Assembly (NCBI RefSeq): GCF_008831285.2
Contig: NC_045138.2
Coordinates: 32,519,934 to 32,583,933 of the forward strand
Source of the DNA: Nymphaea colorata
Lineage: Eukaryota; Streptophyta; Magnoliopsida; Nymphaeales; Nymphaeaceae
Length of the DNA: 64,000 bases
Direction of reading: 5' to 3'
The notes below the pieces were generated by a model, which was not told the DNA's origin, did no database searches, and was given only the letters and a program-made list of their open reading frames with translations. A program made the position numbers and the translations under genes. Positions 60,644 to 64,000 of the stretch are shown here, piece after piece. Numbering within the stretch: position 1 is the stretch's first letter; each line of letters opens with the position of its first letter.

Positions 60644-63054
60644 ATATAGATATATCAAAATCTTGAGTCCAACATCGCAGACCGGATCAGGTGAGACCTC
60701 TGATCTTGACCATTGGTCGAAATCCCAAATGCAACATCCCAAACCGGATTGGATGAGACCTCTAATCCGTATCATATATATAAGTTTAAAATCCAACGTC
60801 CTAGACCATTTAAAATCAGACTTCTATTTTAAATCATAGGATGGAACCCCAAATTCCATTTGATAAGGTGAGATCTATGTTCTGGCTGATTGTTCAAAAT
60901 CTTGAGTCCAACATCCCAAACCGGATCAGGTGAGACCTCTGATCTTGACCATTTTTTCGAAATCCCAAATCCAACATCCCAAACCGGATTGTATGAGACC
61001 TCTAATCCGTATCATATATATATATCCAAAATCTTGAGTGCAACATCCCAGACCGGATCAGGTGAGACCTCTGATCTTGACCATTTTTTCGAAATCCCAA
61101 ATCCAACATCCCAAACCGGATTGGATGAGACCTCTAATCCGTATCATATGTATATTGAAAATCTTGAATCCAACATCCCAGACCAGATCAGGTGAAACCT
61201 CTGATCTTGACCATTGGTCGAAATCCCAAATGCAACATCCCAAACCGGATTGGATGAGACCTCTAATCCGTATCATATATATAATTTTAAAATCCAATGT
61301 CCTAGACCATTTAAAATCAGACTTCTATTTTAAATCTTAGGATGGAATCCCAAATTCCATTTGGCAAGCCGGACTAGATCGAACCTCTCATCTATCTCTT
61401 ATATCAAAATTTCAAATCCCGTCTCATATATTTGATCACATGAAACAGATGGGTGGCTTTTTGATTTCCTGTAAATTCTTTTCACATCCCTTAGGAGTTT
61501 TTGAAATCACTTGAAGAATATTACTTTGTCTATATAGATCTTCGAATCTTCTCAATTCCTTGTATTTGATTTAAAATATTAACTAAATGCTTGTCAAATT
61601 CTCAAAGTTTTTCAATGCACTTTTCCATTTTGATGTTTGTTGGTTATAGTGGATTGAATGAATTTTAAAATGATTTTTAGCGTGGTGTAAAGTAGAGGTT
61701 CGAGTTTTAAAGTTCAAAATCCAATCCAGCATTTGAGACTGTAGAAAACTAGACCTCCAATCAGAAGCTTTGGTCTAAATCCTTCATGCAACATCCTAGA
61801 CCGGATCGGTGCTGACCTCTGATTCAAACATTAGCTCTGAATCCCTAATTCAACACCTCAAACCAGATGAGATTAGACCTCTGTTCTATTTCTTAGATGC
61901 AAACCCTAAATCAAACGTCATAGAACTGATAAAAATGGTTTATGGATCTTTGAAATCATTTCCTGTTTATAAATCTTTGAAACCACTCTATGTTTTCCAA
62001 AATTTTGTAAATTGACTTCAAATTCTTATTATTGATTTTCTTGGAATTTTCTCAATTTCACTAGAGATCTTCAATTTTTTTGGATTTGATTTCGCACTTC
62101 TCTAAATCATTGCTAAATTCTCAAGTTTGTAAATGCACCTTTCAACTTTTAGGTTTCTAAATTCCATTGGATTGTATGTATACTCAAAGCGATTTTAAAC
62201 ATGGTCTAGACTTGGGGTTAATATTTTAAAATTCACATCCACATTCAAAATATACATTCGACATCCTAGACCGGATAAGGTGAGATCTATGTTCTAGCTG
62301 GTTGTTCAAAATCTTGAGTCCAACATCCGAGACTGGATCAGGTGAGACCTCTGACCTTGTCCATTTTTTCGAAATCCCAAATCCAACATCCCAAATCGGA
62401 TTGGATGAGACCTCTAATCTGTATCATATATTTATTCAAAATCATGAATCCAACATCCCAGACCAGATCAGGTGAGACCTCTGATCTTGACTATTGGTCG
62501 AAATCCCAAATGCAACATCCCAAACCGGATTGGATGAGACCTTTAATCCGTATCATATATATAAGTTTAAAATCCAACGTCCTAAACCATTTAAAATCAG
62601 ACTTCTATTTTAATTCTTAGGATGGAATCCCAAATTCCATTTGATAAGGTGAGATCTATGTTCTAGCTGGTTGTTCAAAATCTTGAGTCCAACATCCCAC
62701 ACCGGATCATGTGAGACCTCTGATCTTGACCATTTTTTCGAAATCCCAAATCCAACATCCCAAACCGGATTGGATGAGACCTCTAATCCGTATTATATAT
62801 ATATCCAAAATCTTGTGTTCACATCCCAAACCGGATCAGGTGAGACCTCTGATCTTGACCATTTTTTCGAAATCCCAAATCCAACATCCCAAACCGGATT
62901 GGATGAGACCTCTAATCCGTATCATATATATATCCAAAATCTTGATCCAACATCCCAGACCGGATCAGGTGAGACCTCTGATCTTGACCATTTTTTCGAA
63001 ATCCCAAATCCAACATCCCAGACCGGATTGGATGAGACCTCTAATCCATATCAT
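60644..63054 (+). repeat. Higher-order satellite unit R2 (2,411 bp)
   Basis: As R1, with single-base deletions such as ATATATCAAAATC for ATATATCCAAAATC at about 60,653, CCTGTTTATAAATC, and CTTCTCTAAATC. These single-base losses in homopolymers could be real or consensus errors. Confidence 0.92.
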
Positions 63055-64000
63055 ATATAGATATATCCAAAATCTTGAGTCCAACATCGCAGACCGGATC
63101 AGGTGAGACCTCTGATCTTGACCATTGGTCGAAATCCCAAATGCAACATCCCAAACCGGATTGGATGAGACCTCTAATCCGTATCATATATATAAGTTTA
63201 AAATCCAACGTCCTAGACCATTTAAAATCAGACTTCTATTTTAAATCATAGGATGGAACCCCAAATTCCATTTGATAAGGTGAGATCTATGTTCTGGCTG
63301 ATTGTTCAAAATCTTGAGTCCAACATCCCAAACCGGATCAGGTGAGACCTCTGATCTTGACCATTTTTTCGAAATCCCAAATCCAACATCCCAAACCGGA
63401 TTGTATGAGACCTCTAATCCGTATCATATATATATATCCAAAATCTTGAGTGCAACATCCCAGACCGGATCAGGTGAGACCTCTGATCTTGACCATTTTT
63501 TCGAAATCCCAAATCCAACATCCCAAACCGGATTGGATGAGACCTCTAATCCGTATCATATGTATATTGAAAATCTTGAATCCAACATCCCAGACCAGAT
63601 CAGGTGAAACCTCTGATCTTGACCATTGGTCGAAATCCCAAATGCAACATCCCAAACCGGATTGGATGAGACCTCTAATCCGTATCATATATATAATTTT
63701 AAAATCCAATGTCCTAGACCATTTAAAATCAGACTTCTATTTTAAATCTTAGGATGGAATCCCAAATTCCATTTGGCAAGCCGGACTAGATCGAACCTCT
63801 CATCTATCTCTTATATCAAAATTTCAAATCCCGTCTCATATATTTGATCACATGAAACAGATGGGTGGCTTTTTGATTTCCTGTAAATTCTTTTCACATC
63901 CCTTAGGAGTTTTTGAAATCACTTGAAGAATATTACTTTGTCTATATAGATCTTCGAATCTTCTCAATTCCTTGTATTTGATTTAAAATATTAACTAAAT
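63055..64000 (+). repeat. Higher-order satellite unit R3, cut by window end
   Basis: First ~946 bp of another unit, matching L1 1 to about 950, including the GTTCTGGCTGATTG variant. Confidence 0.9.

Larger units (their letters stand above)
56641..64000 (+). repeat. Right satellite array
   Basis: Same family and same orientation as the left array. It opens at TTTTAAACATGGTCTAGACT, within the spacer, with an older, more diverged spacer copy (56,641-57,480). Regular dimers start at 57,481 and the 2.41-kb higher-order units from 58,232. It continues past the window end. Apparent ORFs (up to 179 codons at 60,300-60,839) are repeat by-products. Confidence 0.95.

Noticed and set aside
60300-60839. 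179-codon ORF and many similar ORFs in the satellite arrays
   Set aside because: They are generated by repeat units with low stop density, occur in several frames and both strands, and shift frame at unit borders. No independent evidence of coding.

Overview
The window reads as nuclear DNA of a flowering plant. The evidence is AT-rich sequence, CT-rich leaders with the plant AAACCCTAAATC motif, GT-AG intron borders, and decayed exons of plant families: a PDR-type ABCG transporter, G-type lectin S-receptor-like kinases and cathepsin B-like protease. Remnants of plant mobile elements are also present. I cannot name the species. No complete, intact known gene is visible. Nearly everything recognisable is satellite, transposon remnant, duplicated segment or gene fragment, as in pericentromeric or heterochromatic DNA.

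Layout. (1) 1-10,791: left satellite array of ~130-bp dimers (two ~65-bp half-units), grouped with an AT-rich spacer into a ~2.41-kb higher-order unit. (2) 10,792-56,640: a ~46-kb non-satellite island. (3) 56,641-64,000: right satellite array of the same family and orientation, with the same 2.41-kb higher-order unit. Both arrays run off the window.

The island, left to right: a Ty3/gypsy chromovirus tail (11.4-11.6 kb, minus); copy A of a duplicated segment family (12.1-13.7); a receptor-kinase exon (13.8, minus); a ~530-bp tandem repeat (14.2-16.07) abutting a broken 3' end of a PDR/ABCG transporter gene (16.07-17.56); a LINE ORF1-like fragment (19.0-19.5); an unrecognised 201-codon ORF (20.4-21.0, minus); dispersed and tandem repeats (24.4-26.97); a GC-rich stretch (27.1-29.0); a triplicated promoter/first-exon unit (29.0-29.86); a cathepsin B-like exon (30.23-30.35); duplicate copy B (30.9-35.0); a kinase catalytic-loop exon (35.1-35.3, minus); a candidate 5' exon (36.46); a ~400-bp tandem duplication with AT tracts (37.2-38.0); a Copia-type primer-binding-site remnant (38.73); a second block of the 530-bp repeat (38.75-42.03) holding a MITE; a mosaic copy D mixed with other duplicates (42.04-45.26); an S-locus/PAN fragment of a receptor kinase (45.9-46.4, minus); a second copy of a gene 5' region with an open 143-codon ORF (46.65-48.17); duplicate copy C (48.25-52.48); and weakly featured sequence up to the right array.

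How the parts relate: the island is a patchwork of segmental duplications. Four copies (A-D) of one ~4-kb segment, three of them with CACTA-like subterminal repeats, two copies of a gene 5' region, and two copies of a cathepsin B-containing segment are interleaved. There is no operon-like or pathway-like gene cooperation. I found no convincing new functional system. The most notable signals are the higher-order satellite shared by both flanks, the subterminal repeat with its palindromic terminus, and repeated duplication of first exons and exon fragments.
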